Assembly: GCF_014168535.1 (NCBI RefSeq) | Contig: NZ_CP060007.1 | Span: 1,178,001 to 1,242,000, forward strand | Source: Lacibacter sediminis | Lineage (GTDB): Bacteria > Bacteroidota > Bacteroidia > Chitinophagales > Chitinophagaceae | Direction of reading: 5' to 3' | Length of the DNA: 64,000 nucleotides | In this document: piece after piece, positions 8,981 to 17,626 of the stretch | How positions within the stretch are numbered: the stretch's first letter is position 1 | Layout of the letters: every line of letters starts with the position of its first letter | Program-made: the position numbers and the translations under genes | The notes under the pieces: generated by a model | What the model saw: only the letters and a program-made list of their open reading frames with translations | The model's database searches: none | What the model was told of the DNA's origin: nothing

Positions 8981-9664
8981 ATGAAACACCTTGTTATTAT
9001 TGTAATTCCATTATTGTTTCAGCAGCAACTTTTCTCGCAACAAGATTATTCGGGAGTTTATGGAGAAAAAATTCCTTTATCTAAAGAGATGAGGGAAGTA
9101 TACAAAGAACTAAGCCCTGATAAAGATGATTTTGGTTATGATGCCAAACTTATTCTTAAAAAAGTAAGTGGTAATAAGTATAAGTTCTGGCTCTACGTAT
9201 GTAAAGGATTTCCAAGTTATAATAGCGGGCAGATTGATGGGTTTATTGAATTTAATAGCATGAAATCTAAATTCAGGCTAGTTGATGATATTGTCGGTAG
9301 TTGTAAGCTCGATTTCAGTGTCAATGGTAAGACTATTTTGATTGATCATGATTATGAAAATGGTTATTGCGGATTTGGTGCAAATGTGACAGCACAAGGT
9401 GTTTATCCTTTAAAGCGAAAACAGGTCAGAACAGAGGATATTGAAGAGACTTTTCAATACGACGTCGAAGAGGTTACAATTGCGAAGGCAAAAGCATACA
9501 TCTACAAAAATCAAAATGATATGAATCCGTCTATGCAATACTTTGTAAAGGGTGATCGAATTCTTTTATTAAAGGATGAAATAAATCGTGTCTACACAGA
9601 ATTTATTTCGGCGTCAGGGAAATTTGTATTTGGATGGGTGAATAAAACTGATTTAAAGAATTAA
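8981..9664 (+). CDS. Hypothetical secreted protein with SH3-like C-terminus
   Basis: I do not recognise this protein beyond its layout. The ATG at 8981 gives MKHLVIIVIPLLFQQQLFSQ, a signal peptide; the open frame extends five codons further up through a TTG. The middle (about residues 35-140) looks like a small beta-sandwich with two Cys (GSCKLDF, GYCGFG). The last 60 residues (VKGDRILLLKDEINRVYTEFISASGKFVFGWV) resemble a bacterial SH3-like domain. The next gene begins one base after its stop, so the two are probably co-transcribed. Confidence 0.65.
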   Translation: MKHLVIIVIPLLFQQQLFSQQDYSGVYGEKIPLSKEMREVYKELSPDKDDFGYDAKLILKKVSGNKYKFWLYVCKGFPSYNSGQIDGFIEFNSMKSKFRLVDDIVGSCKLDFSVNGKTILIDHDYENGYCGFGANVTAQGVYPLKRKQVRTEDIEETFQYDVEEVTIAKAKAYIYKNQNDMNPSMQYFVKGDRILLLKDEINRVYTEFISASGKFVFGWVNKTDLKN

Positions 9665-9665
9665 A

Positions 9666-10325
9666 ATGGCGCTCGCTCAACTTATACAATCTTCTAATCA
9701 ACTTATCATTCATTCCCATTTTTATATTTATGGAGATGCAGCGACTGAGACATTAGCCAAACAGATCGGCAATGATATTGCACAGCATTGGAATGAACCG
9801 CAGGCAAACATTCTTTATAAACACGATTGGTATAAATTGATTTTCGAAGTTAAAGCTGTATATGAACCACAACTGAAACCGGAAGATGTTTGGTATAATA
9901 CCGATCCCAAGTTATTCTTTTTCCGCATTGAAGAGTATTCACCATTGGATATCTCGTTTGTGGATGGCATTGGCAGCAACACCGGTTTTTTTAAACTCGC
10001 CAACCTGTTACAAACATCAACAACTGCTGCACATGAGTATGGGCATATGATCGGTCTCCATCATCCCAAAGATTTGGACATTCGTGGTGCAGGAACGCCG
10101 GGCATCATGTATCCACGTGGTACGTTGTGCGATCCACATTTTCAATACGATGCTTCTGCAATGGCGGGACAAAAAGGCGGTACGCTGGATCCTAAACATC
10201 GCAAAGTATTAACAGAGGATATTCAACAACTCAAGCTCCACAAACTGGATTATGATGAAGCCGGTTTCGCCGTTCTTGGAGATTTTACAAGTATTTATCA
10301 TGCACGTTACCTGCCAAAAGAATAA
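9666..10325 (+). CDS. Metzincin-like zinc metalloprotease, no signal peptide
   Basis: A 219-residue protein with a complete metzincin zinc site, HEYGHMIGLHH (His123, Glu124, His127, Gly130, His133), and a plausible Met-turn, PGIMYPRG, some 20 residues later. Peptidases of this clan are normally exported, yet the N-terminus (MALAQLIQSSNQL) has no signal peptide, and no upstream ATG could add one because the preceding gene stops one base before. It may act in the cytoplasm or leave by another route. The neighbour upstream is a secreted SH3-like protein; the two could be functionally linked. Confidence 0.7.
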   Translation: MALAQLIQSSNQLIIHSHFYIYGDAATETLAKQIGNDIAQHWNEPQANILYKHDWYKLIFEVKAVYEPQLKPEDVWYNTDPKLFFFRIEEYSPLDISFVDGIGSNTGFFKLANLLQTSTTAAHEYGHMIGLHHPKDLDIRGAGTPGIMYPRGTLCDPHFQYDASAMAGQKGGTLDPKHRKVLTEDIQQLKLHKLDYDEAGFAVLGDFTSIYHARYLPKE

Positions 10326-10367
10326 TCAGTTACATTTAATCTTCATTTTATCATCACAAACAAATCT

Positions 10368-11261
10368 ATGAGCGTATTACAGGTTCAGGATCTCAAAAAA
10401 ACTTACGGAAAAATACAGGCACTGAAAGGTGTATCATTCGAAATACCGCAAGGTGCTGTGTTTGGTATTCTCGGCCCGAACGGAAGTGGTAAAACAACCA
10501 TGCTCAGCATTATCCTCGATGTGCTGAATGCAGACAGTGGTACTTACTCCTGGTTTGGCGAACCCGCTTCACCCGATTTGCGCAAGCGCATCGGTTCTTT
10601 ATTGGAGACACCCAACTTTTATCATTATCTCTCCGCTGTAAATAATTTAAAGATCACGAACAGCATCAGTGGCCGTGGCGATGCAGCAGCAATTGATGCT
10701 GTATTGCAGAAAGTAAAATTGTATGAACGTCGCAACAGTAAGTTCAGCAGTTTCAGTTTGGGTATGAAACAACGGTTAGCCATAGCTGCAGCATTACTCG
10801 GTGATCCGCAGATATTGGTACTGGATGAACCAACAAACGGGCTTGATCCTGTTGGTATCATGGAAATACGTGAACTGATCATTGAACTCAGCAAAAAAGG
10901 ACATACGATTATCATGGCGAGTCACCTGCTCGATGAAGTGGAAAAAGTTTGTACACATGTGGCGATTTTGAAATTGGGAACATTGGTTACTTCAGGATCG
11001 GTTGAAGACGTTTTGGTAGATGAAGATGTAGTTGAAATTGGAGCTGCAGATATGGTGCAATTGCAAAATGTACTCAGCAATTATCCCGGCAAAACAACAG
11101 TAACCATCAATGCGCAAACCATACAATTGCATTTTCCAAAAGGTACTGCCAGTGCAGAAGAGGTGAATCGTTATTGTTTTAATCATGGTATTGCGTTGCA
11201 ATATCTCTCCATCAAGAAAAAGAGGTTGGAAGAGAGATTCTTTGAACTTACTAACAACTAA
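10368..11261 (+). CDS. ABC transporter ATP-binding protein
   Basis: A 297-residue ATPase of the ABC-2/NatA-GldA class. Walker A is GPNGSGKTT, the signature motif FSLGMKQRLAIAAALLG, Walker B ILVLDEPTNGLDP, and the H-loop MASHLLDEVE. A C-terminal extension after residue 215 is typical of ABC-2 exporters. It pairs with the permease gene 20 bases downstream. The transported substrate is not evident. Confidence 0.92.
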   Translation: MSVLQVQDLKKTYGKIQALKGVSFEIPQGAVFGILGPNGSGKTTMLSIILDVLNADSGTYSWFGEPASPDLRKRIGSLLETPNFYHYLSAVNNLKITNSISGRGDAAAIDAVLQKVKLYERRNSKFSSFSLGMKQRLAIAAALLGDPQILVLDEPTNGLDPVGIMEIRELIIELSKKGHTIIMASHLLDEVEKVCTHVAILKLGTLVTSGSVEDVLVDEDVVEIGAADMVQLQNVLSNYPGKTTVTINAQTIQLHFPKGTASAEEVNRYCFNHGIALQYLSIKKKRLEERFFELTNN

Positions 11262-11281
11262 CCTTATCAATTCAAATTTAT

Positions 11282-12100
11282 ATGCTTCACTTATTACGAA
11301 CAGAGTGGCTGAAACTCAAAAATTATCCCGGCTTTTGGTGGATCATGGGTATAACAGTGTTGTCTTATCCCAGTATCAACTTCATGTTTTACAACATTTA
11401 CAAGCAAAATACAGCCAATTCAAAAACTGCAGCACAAATGCTGAAGATGCTGATCGGCAATCCATTTGAATTTCCTGAAGTATTCCGAACGACAGCTTTT
11501 GCATCTTCATTGTTTGTAATAATTCCGGCTATTCTGGTGATCATGCTTATCACCAACGAGTATACCTACAAAACAAACCGGCAAAATGTAATTGATGGCT
11601 GGAGCAGGAATGAGTTTCTGGTTGCCAAGTTTTTAAATGTCGTGATCATTTCATTGATCGTAATTGCCCTTTATGTGATCGTTACACTCTCTATAGGATT
11701 TAGTACAACTGGTTCCGATGTAAAAGATAAATTTCAACTGGTTCATTATATTGGACTCTTTAGTTTACAGACATTTGCTCAATTATCGTTTGCTTTTTTG
11801 TTGGGTCTTCTTATTAAGCGAGCTTTCATTGCCTTAGGCGCATTCATCTTTTATAAAATCATTGTTGAAAATATTGGCGCTGAATTACTGAACAGATATG
11901 TGCATGCCGATACCGGTCGTTTTTTGCCGACTGAATCTTCTGATCTGTTAACACCTGTGCCAGCGTTTCTGGGAAGGCTCGACCCAAAAGTATATGATCA
12001 TGCCCTAAGCCTCATCAATCAGCAAGTGTTTGTTACAATCGGATATGTGTTAATTTTCTGGGCATTGGTTTTCTGGATCTATAAAAAGCGTGACCTTTGA
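11282..12100 (+). CDS. ABC-2 type transporter permease
   Basis: A 272-residue membrane protein with about six hydrophobic helices (for example SSLFVIIPAILVIMLI, VVIISLIVIALYVIVTLSI, and the last helix near residues 243-264). It follows the ATP-binding gene closely and should form the membrane half of the exporter. NEYTYKTNRQNVIDGWSR after the second helix is typical of ABC-2 permeases. Substrate unknown. Confidence 0.88.
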   Translation: MLHLLRTEWLKLKNYPGFWWIMGITVLSYPSINFMFYNIYKQNTANSKTAAQMLKMLIGNPFEFPEVFRTTAFASSLFVIIPAILVIMLITNEYTYKTNRQNVIDGWSRNEFLVAKFLNVVIISLIVIALYVIVTLSIGFSTTGSDVKDKFQLVHYIGLFSLQTFAQLSFAFLLGLLIKRAFIALGAFIFYKIIVENIGAELLNRYVHADTGRFLPTESSDLLTPVPAFLGRLDPKVYDHALSLINQQVFVTIGYVLIFWALVFWIYKKRDL

Positions 12101-12105
12101 TAACG

Positions 12106-12636
12106 ATGAAAAAACTTACGATCATACTTTTTGCGTTAGTGATTTGTAGAGCATCGCTTTCTGCACAAAATATAAATACCGTTATTAAAACGGAAGCGTT
12201 GAAAATGGCGAAGGCACTTTCTGCAATGGATATGGAATCTTATGCTGCATTTATGTATCCCACATTGGTAAGTGATAAAGCTTCAAAGGAAAAAATAAAG
12301 CAGGGCATTGATTCGGTTAATAAATACCGTGAGCAGTTTGGCCTGAAAGTAAAACAGATATTGATCGGTAATCCATCTGCCGTGCAAACACACAAAGGCA
12401 TTATGCAATGCACATTGCCGCAAACAACAACTGTTGAAGCAATGATGGGAACACTCAGTCTTGAAACAACATTGATCGGTTTGTCAGACAACGGAACCAA
12501 ATGGTATTTTGTTGATGCAATGCTGTACAGGCAAAAAGAATCAAAAGAAAAATTACCTGAGCTGAGCCCCGCTATTGTTATCCCGCCCATGAAACCACCT
12601 GTGATGACAGGTGCGGATGGCAAGAAAATAAATTAA
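12106..12636 (+). CDS. Hypothetical secreted protein
   Basis: About 176 residues with a signal peptide (MKKLTIILFALVICRASLSAQ). The ATG at 12106 is five bases after the permease stop, so it probably belongs to the ABC operon. The mature part resembles a small SnoaL/NTF2-like fold by its pattern (an ALSAMDMESYAAFMYPTLVS opening and a closing strand around GTKWYFVDA), but this is a guess. The tail is rich in Pro and Lys. Its stop overlaps the stop of the convergent epimerase gene by four bases. Confidence 0.6.
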   Translation: MKKLTIILFALVICRASLSAQNINTVIKTEALKMAKALSAMDMESYAAFMYPTLVSDKASKEKIKQGIDSVNKYREQFGLKVKQILIGNPSAVQTHKGIMQCTLPQTTTVEAMMGTLSLETTLIGLSDNGTKWYFVDAMLYRQKESKEKLPELSPAIVIPPMKPPVMTGADGKKIN

Positions 12637-13544
12637 GCGATCAATTCATTCAATGCAGCATCAAGTGAGGGATACAGAAATTGAAAACCACTGTTCCTGA
12701 TCTTTGCTGCACTCACTGTTGCACTTTTCAATACTTCAATACTCATTTCGCCAAGCACTACTTTCAATGCAAAAGATGGAACCGGCATTGTAATAAATGC
12801 TCGGCCTTTCATTTTTGTTGCAAGCGCCAGTGTAAGATCTTTATTTGAAACAGGATTTGGTGACACCGCATTGAACGCACCGTTTAACTGATCATTCTCC
12901 AGTGCATATTCATACATGCGCACAAGATCATTGATGTGTATCCAGCTCACTATTTGTTTGCCACTTCCGAGCACCGCAGCTAAACCAAAACGAAGTGGTT
13001 TTTTAAATTCAACTAATGCTCCGCCATCATTACTCAACACAATTCCTGTGCGGAGTTTTACCAAACGTTTACCAAGTTTTGTAACAGGTTCAATACTTTG
13101 TTCCCATTCTTCGCAGGTAATGCCTAGGAAATCCTGGTAAGCAGGATCGGTTTCTGCAAAAGCATTTTTTTTATCAGGACCATACCAACCAATGCCCGAT
13201 GCACTTACCACCGCCTTTACTTTGTTGGGAATTTCATTTAATGCTTTTACAATTAGGGCGCTGCCATCTACCCGACTTTTCCTGATCTCTTCTTTTCGTT
13301 TATTTGTCCAGCGTTTATCTGCCACACCAGCACCTGCCAGGTGAATAATGTAATCTGTTTCTGCAATGGCTTTCTCATCAATGGTTCCGTTTTCAGGGTT
13401 CCATTGCCGATAACTGACAAGCGGCTGATTACTGTTTTTTGCGGAACGGCTAAGAATAATAATGGCATGACCTTTGGCCGATAAATAGTGCGTAAGCGCC
13501 TTGCCGATTAAACCTGTTCCTCCTGTGATACAAATTGTTGCCAT
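12633..13544 (-). CDS. TIGR01777 family NAD-dependent epimerase/dehydratase-like protein (YfcH type)
   Basis: A 303-residue atypical short-chain dehydrogenase. It begins ICITGGTGLIGKALTHYL, the Rossmann nucleotide-binding loop, and has VVSASGIGWYGPD in place of the classical Tyr-xxx-Lys region, then WIHINDLVRMYEYAL and NAVSPNPVSNKDL, all hallmarks of the YfcH/SDR39U1 group. Its substrate is unknown in all bacteria. It is transcribed leftward and shares a 4-base stop overlap with the preceding rightward gene. Confidence 0.9.
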   Translation of the reverse strand: MATICITGGTGLIGKALTHYLSAKGHAIIILSRSAKNSNQPLVSYRQWNPENGTIDEKAIAETDYIIHLAGAGVADKRWTNKRKEEIRKSRVDGSALIVKALNEIPNKVKAVVSASGIGWYGPDKKNAFAETDPAYQDFLGITCEEWEQSIEPVTKLGKRLVKLRTGIVLSNDGGALVEFKKPLRFGLAAVLGSGKQIVSWIHINDLVRMYEYALENDQLNGAFNAVSPNPVSNKDLTLALATKMKGRAFITMPVPSFALKVVLGEMSIEVLKSATVSAAKIRNSGFQFLYPSLDAALNELIA

Positions 13545-13652
13545 GAAAAGTTTATTGTTTTTTGTTAATCGTATGTAATATAATTTTTAACGGCATCTTT
13601 ATACGAAATGTTCGCTTTCAACGTAATTTTAAAGAAGTAATCAATGAGAGAT

Positions 13653-15197
13653 ATGAAGATCTTAAAAACGATAGTACCAGCCATAATACTTTTGCTTGCT
13701 GTTTTTTCTGCAAAGGCACAACGCATTTATTACTCTGAGCCCGACCGTGATGATCTGCGTCAGCTCAAGTTTGAAGTTATGGGTAAATATGGCAGCAATT
13801 ATCTTGTGTATAAGAGCATACGCAGCCGCCACTTTATTGCTGTTTACGATGCAGAGATGAAACAGAAGGATAAAATAGAGCTTGATTTTATTCCCGACAG
13901 GGCTATTAATGTTGATGTTTTCTCGAATCCTGAACATTCAATGGTCATCTATCAATACCAAAAGAAAAATGTTGTTTACTGCATGGGTGTGCAAATTGAT
14001 GGTAACGGGAAAAAAATCGGCGAACCTCTTGAACTGGATACAACACAACTGAGCATTTTCAGCGATAATAAAATTTACAGTACCATCATGAGTGATGATA
14101 AACAAAAACTCATGGTGTTTAAAATGAAGAACAGGCAACGTGATGATTTCAGCATTCAAACAGTTTTGCTTAGCCATAACCTGATGCCGTTACGTAAATC
14201 ATCGTTCAACTACCACCTTGAAAATTCAAGAGAAGCCATTGCAGATTTTTATCTTGACAACGATGGCAATTTCCTTTTCAGTCATGTAACACGCCCTGCA
14301 TCGAGAGATTATATCAATGAAGCCAAGCTGGTGGTGTTGCCTGTGTATGCCGATTCGATCAAATCATTTAAACTCACATTGGATAAAGTGTTGCTTGATG
14401 AACTAAGAATTAAGGTTGATAATCTCAATGGCCGTTATATCCTTACTTCGCTCTACTCTAAATCAAAACGGGGTAATATTGACGGGTTGTTTACAGCTAT
14501 TATTAACAAAGATCTTACGGGAACTGATATTGAAAAAACAATTGAGTTTGATGATGAGTTTCGTGCGTTGGCGAAGGGAGATAATTCAGCAAAATTGGCC
14601 TTTAATGATTATTTCCTGAAACATCTTGTTGTGAAAAAAGATGGAGGGTTACTGATCACAGGTGAAAATACGTATGGTAACTCAAGAGGCGGCGGCTTTA
14701 ACCGTTGGGATAATCCATGGATGTGGGGCAACAGTTTTTATCCGGGAAATTATTGGGGCTGGAACCCTTATAACAACTGGGGCTGGGGTGGTTATGGTGG
14801 CTGGAACTCTCCTTATGGGTTTAACAACAGTCAGCAAACAAGATATTATGCTGATAACATCATGGTGATCTCGCTCGATAAAGATGCCAATATGCAATGG
14901 AACAATGTGATCGCAAAAGCGCAGTTTGATGATAACACAGACAATATGATCAGCTACCAGTTGATGAACAGCGGTGCTGAATTGTTGTTCCTGTATAATG
15001 AGTGGAGCAGACGTTCGCCTTTGCTGAATGCACAATCACTCGATCCTAACGGAAGAGTAAACAAAGAACCGCCATTAAAAAGTCTTGATAAAGGATATGA
15101 ATTTATGATCCGCTTTGGCAAGCAAGTGAGTGCAAGGGAAATGATCGTTCCTTGTTTGTATCGCAACTCATTCAGCTTTGCACGTATCGAATTTTAG
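13653..15197 (+). CDS. Hypothetical secreted protein with Trp/Gly/Asn-rich insert
   Basis: A secreted protein of about 514 residues (signal MKILKTIVPAIILLLAVFSAKA) that I cannot assign to a named family. Alternating hydrophobic strands with regular spacing suggest a beta-propeller or beta-sandwich. Near residues 345-395 lies a striking low-complexity segment dominated by Trp, Gly, Asn, Tyr and Pro (for example WGWNPYNNWGWGGYGG). After it the fold seems to resume with YYADNIMVISLDKDANMQW. ATG at 13644 is an alternative start three codons earlier. A terminator follows at 15220. Confidence 0.65.
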   Translation: MKILKTIVPAIILLLAVFSAKAQRIYYSEPDRDDLRQLKFEVMGKYGSNYLVYKSIRSRHFIAVYDAEMKQKDKIELDFIPDRAINVDVFSNPEHSMVIYQYQKKNVVYCMGVQIDGNGKKIGEPLELDTTQLSIFSDNKIYSTIMSDDKQKLMVFKMKNRQRDDFSIQTVLLSHNLMPLRKSSFNYHLENSREAIADFYLDNDGNFLFSHVTRPASRDYINEAKLVVLPVYADSIKSFKLTLDKVLLDELRIKVDNLNGRYILTSLYSKSKRGNIDGLFTAIINKDLTGTDIEKTIEFDDEFRALAKGDNSAKLAFNDYFLKHLVVKKDGGLLITGENTYGNSRGGGFNRWDNPWMWGNSFYPGNYWGWNPYNNWGWGGYGGWNSPYGFNNSQQTRYYADNIMVISLDKDANMQWNNVIAKAQFDDNTDNMISYQLMNSGAELLFLYNEWSRRSPLLNAQSLDPNGRVNKEPPLKSLDKGYEFMIRFGKQVSAREMIVPCLYRNSFSFARIEF

Positions 15198-15219
15198 CCT
15201 TGTAAATTTTTATATTGTA

Positions 15220-15250
15220 AATACCGGGACCATGTTCCGGTATTTTTTTT
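15220..15250 (+). terminator. Intrinsic terminator
   Basis: A short stem of ATACCGG against CCGGTAT (15221-15227 and 15237-15243) is followed by a run of eight T. It ends the upstream secreted-protein transcript. Confidence 0.75.
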
Positions 15251-15300
15251 GGTGAAGTGAATTTCTTTCGGAATGTTTGTGCCGCAAATCAATTAGCACT

Positions 15301-16290
15301 GTGATTCGTTTTTTCTCCGGCAATAATCCGCTGAATGTTATTATTCTGTTTTTCTTAGGGCTTCTTATTAAGTTGCCTTACTTCATTACGCCGGTTATCC
15401 CAAAACCGGAAGTAACGGATGGCTTCCTCTATATTGAATTACTGAAGACATTACAGCAAAGCGGTGCAGTTTTTCCTGTGCTTTACAGCATTCTTGCATT
15501 TGTGCTGTTGTTTACACAGGCAATTACTTTTAATGGCCTGGTGAACGATCAGAAACTGTTTTCAACACCCAATTACCTTCTGGCTCTATCTTATCTCGTA
15601 ATTACCAGTGTGGTTCCTGAGTGGAATGTATTATCACCGGCACTCATCATTAACACAATTCTTGTGTGGGCATGGCCACGCATGGTGGGCTTGTATAATC
15701 ATCAAAAACCTAAAACTGTCTTGTTTAATATCGGGTTTGGGTTTGGTCTTTGTTCTTTCTTTTATTTTCCTTCAGCCTACTTATTGCTCTTGCTGATTGT
15801 GGCGCTCATTCTTTTCCGCCCGTTTTATTTAACCGAGTGGTTGATCGCTATCCTTGGCATTCTTACTCCGTTTTACTTTTTACTCGTTTACTTTTTTGTG
15901 TGGGATAAATGGGCAATGGTGAAAGGAGTAGTTCCAGCTCAATACCTGCGTTTGCCCGATGTATCGTTTAACTGGGAGTTTTGGGTGAAGTTTTCACTCG
16001 TGGTGTTCCCGTTGATCGTGGGCTTGCTGATGAGCCGTACTTATTCAACCCGCCTGCTGGTTCAAACCCGCAAGAGTTGGAATTTCATGATCTTTTACCT
16101 CATTATTTCGCTGTTCATTCCATTTGTGAATAGTTTTCAGGGACTTACCCATTGGGTGCTGGCAGTAGTGCCCATCAGTCTTTTTCATGCGGCTTTTTAT
16201 TTCTATCCTAAAAAGAAAACCTTCCCTGAACTTATTTTCTGGCTTAGCCTTATCTGGATCGTGGCAAATTATGCGATCCTGAACAGCTAA
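15301..16290 (+). CDS. DUF6427-type integral membrane protein
   Basis: A polytopic membrane protein of about 329 residues with 8-10 hydrophobic helices. The start is taken as GTG at 15301, giving [20 protein letters not shown], which matches how this Bacteroidota family usually begins; the open frame extends to TTG at 15277. Function unknown. purQ follows 40 bases downstream. Confidence 0.8.
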   Translation: MIRFFSGNNPLNVIILFFLGLLIKLPYFITPVIPKPEVTDGFLYIELLKTLQQSGAVFPVLYSILAFVLLFTQAITFNGLVNDQKLFSTPNYLLALSYLVITSVVPEWNVLSPALIINTILVWAWPRMVGLYNHQKPKTVLFNIGFGFGLCSFFYFPSAYLLLLLIVALILFRPFYLTEWLIAILGILTPFYFLLVYFFVWDKWAMVKGVVPAQYLRLPDVSFNWEFWVKFSLVVFPLIVGLLMSRTYSTRLLVQTRKSWNFMIFYLIISLFIPFVNSFQGLTHWVLAVVPISLFHAAFYFYPKKKTFPELIFWLSLIWIVANYAILNS

Positions 16291-16305
16291 ATCGGCCTCA
16301 ATCCT

Positions 16306-16313
16306 TACCTTTG
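16306..16313 (+). promoter_or_regulatory. Candidate -7 box for purQ
   Basis: TACCTTTG matches TAnnTTTG and lies 17 bases before the purQ ATG. No convincing TTTG is found 20 bases upstream, so this is tentative. Confidence 0.3.
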
Positions 16314-16330
16314 CGTTTTCCCTATATAAT

Positions 16331-17005
16331 ATGAAATTTGGTATCGTTGTATTCCCCGGCAGTAATTGCGACAGAGACATGCAGGACTCCCTGCAAAATG
16401 ATATGAACCAGGAAGTGGTGATGCTCTGGCATAAAGACAAAGACCTCAGCATGTTTTCAACCGACGACTGTATTGTATTGCCCGGCGGATTTTCCTACGG
16501 CGATTACCTGCGTTGCGGCGCTATTGCCCGTTTCAGCCCCATGATGGAAAGTGTGATCGCTTTTGCCAATAAAGGTGGTAAGGTGCTGGGTGTTTGTAAT
16601 GGTTTCCAGATCTTGTGCGAAAGCCACCTGCTCCCCGGTGCTTTGTTGCGCAATGCCAATCAAAAATTCATTTGTAAGAATATTTACCTCGATGGAATAG
16701 GCGGTACAGCTCTAAAAATTCCGATCGCTCATGGTGAGGGCCGCTATTTTGCTGATGAAAAAACTTTGGATGAATTGGAAGCCAACGGCCAGGTGATCTA
16801 CCGTTATTGCGATGAAAACGGACTTATTACACCTGAAGCCAATCCAAATGGAGCCATCCGCAATATTGCCGGTATTTCCAATAAAGAAGGCAATGTCTTC
16901 GGTATGATGCCTCACCCTGAACGTGCTACAAGCACTATTTTAGGCAATACCGATGGGCGTAAAATACTCAATGCTTTGTTAATCAATGCTGCTGTTGCAA
17001 TCTGA
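16331..17005 (+). CDS. purQ: Phosphoribosylformylglycinamidine synthase subunit PurQ
   Basis: A 224-residue glutaminase subunit of FGAM synthase, feeding ammonia to PurL in purine synthesis. Present are [12 protein letters not shown], the oxyanion loop [16 protein letters not shown], the nucleophile elbow GVCNGFQIL (Cys89) and the His/Glu pair in MMPHPERA. Full length for the small PurQ that works with the split PurL/PurS system. purL and purS are not in the window. Confidence 0.95.
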   Translation: MKFGIVVFPGSNCDRDMQDSLQNDMNQEVVMLWHKDKDLSMFSTDDCIVLPGGFSYGDYLRCGAIARFSPMMESVIAFANKGGKVLGVCNGFQILCESHLLPGALLRNANQKFICKNIYLDGIGGTALKIPIAHGEGRYFADEKTLDELEANGQVIYRYCDENGLITPEANPNGAIRNIAGISNKEGNVFGMMPHPERATSTILGNTDGRKILNALLINAAVAI

Positions 17006-17117
17006 TAGAGCCAGTTGAATCGTAAATGATTTGATAAAGTTTTTATTTGTGACAAAGCTGACATTTCCGTAAACGATTTGGGGTCATCTTTGTAATAGAA
17101 ACAGAAAGTACAAATCC

Positions 17118-17576
17118 ATGGAAAAATTTATTACAACTATTGGTTTATTGTTCATTTCAGTTGCCTTGTTTGCACAAAGCGGCAGCAAGGTGAAATGGGA
17201 CTATACGGTAAAGAAACTTGCTGATAAGAAATACGAGGTGCGTATGGTGGCGAATATTCAGCCGGGCTGGCATTTATACAGTCAAACGCAAGGCGCTGAT
17301 GCTATTGCATTGCCAACCACGATTACATTCGCTAAAAATCCACTCCTGGTGGTGAGTGGCAAACCGAAAGAAGTTGGTAAAGTAACCGATGCTTTTGATA
17401 AAGCCACACAATCCCGTTCACGCTTTTATTCCAACAAAGTGGAATTTGTACAGGTTGTTACAGTGAAATCAAATGTAAAAACTTCGCTTACAGGTGATGT
17501 AGAATTTATGGTGTGTGATGATAAGCAATGCCTTCCTCCCGATAAATCAAAATTCAGCGTCAAGTTAGAAGGATAA
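17118..17576 (+). CDS. Stand-alone DsbD alpha-domain-like protein
   Basis: A 152-residue secreted protein (signal about residues 1-19, ending in LFA/QSGS). The mature part matches the N-terminal disulfide-exchange domain of DsbD: KWDYTVKKLADKKYEVRM, IQPGWHLYSQ and FMVCDDKQCLPP, whose two Cys correspond to the redox pair of the alpha domain. It sits just upstream of a full-length DsbD, separated by a terminator. It probably passes electrons from the DsbD membrane domain to periplasmic substrates. Its retained Cys pair contrasts with their loss in the neighbour. Confidence 0.85.
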   Translation: MEKFITTIGLLFISVALFAQSGSKVKWDYTVKKLADKKYEVRMVANIQPGWHLYSQTQGADAIALPTTITFAKNPLLVVSGKPKEVGKVTDAFDKATQSRSRFYSNKVEFVQVVTVKSNVKTSLTGDVEFMVCDDKQCLPPDKSKFSVKLEG

Positions 17577-17584
17577 AAAAATTG

Positions 17585-17612
17585 ATCCCGCTTTCTACAA
17601 AGCGGGATTTTT
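17585..17612 (+). terminator. Terminator between the DsbD-alpha gene and dsbD
   Basis: A perfect 10-bp stem (17585-17594 with 17599-17608), CTAC loop and five T. It may attenuate rather than separate, since dsbD starts only 15 bases further on. Confidence 0.8.
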
Positions 17613-17626
17613 AAACTCTGTTTATC

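Noticed and set aside
14662..14868. Small ORFs in other frames of the Trp/Gly-rich region
   Set aside because: They are frame shadows of a low-complexity coding segment and have no plausible start context.
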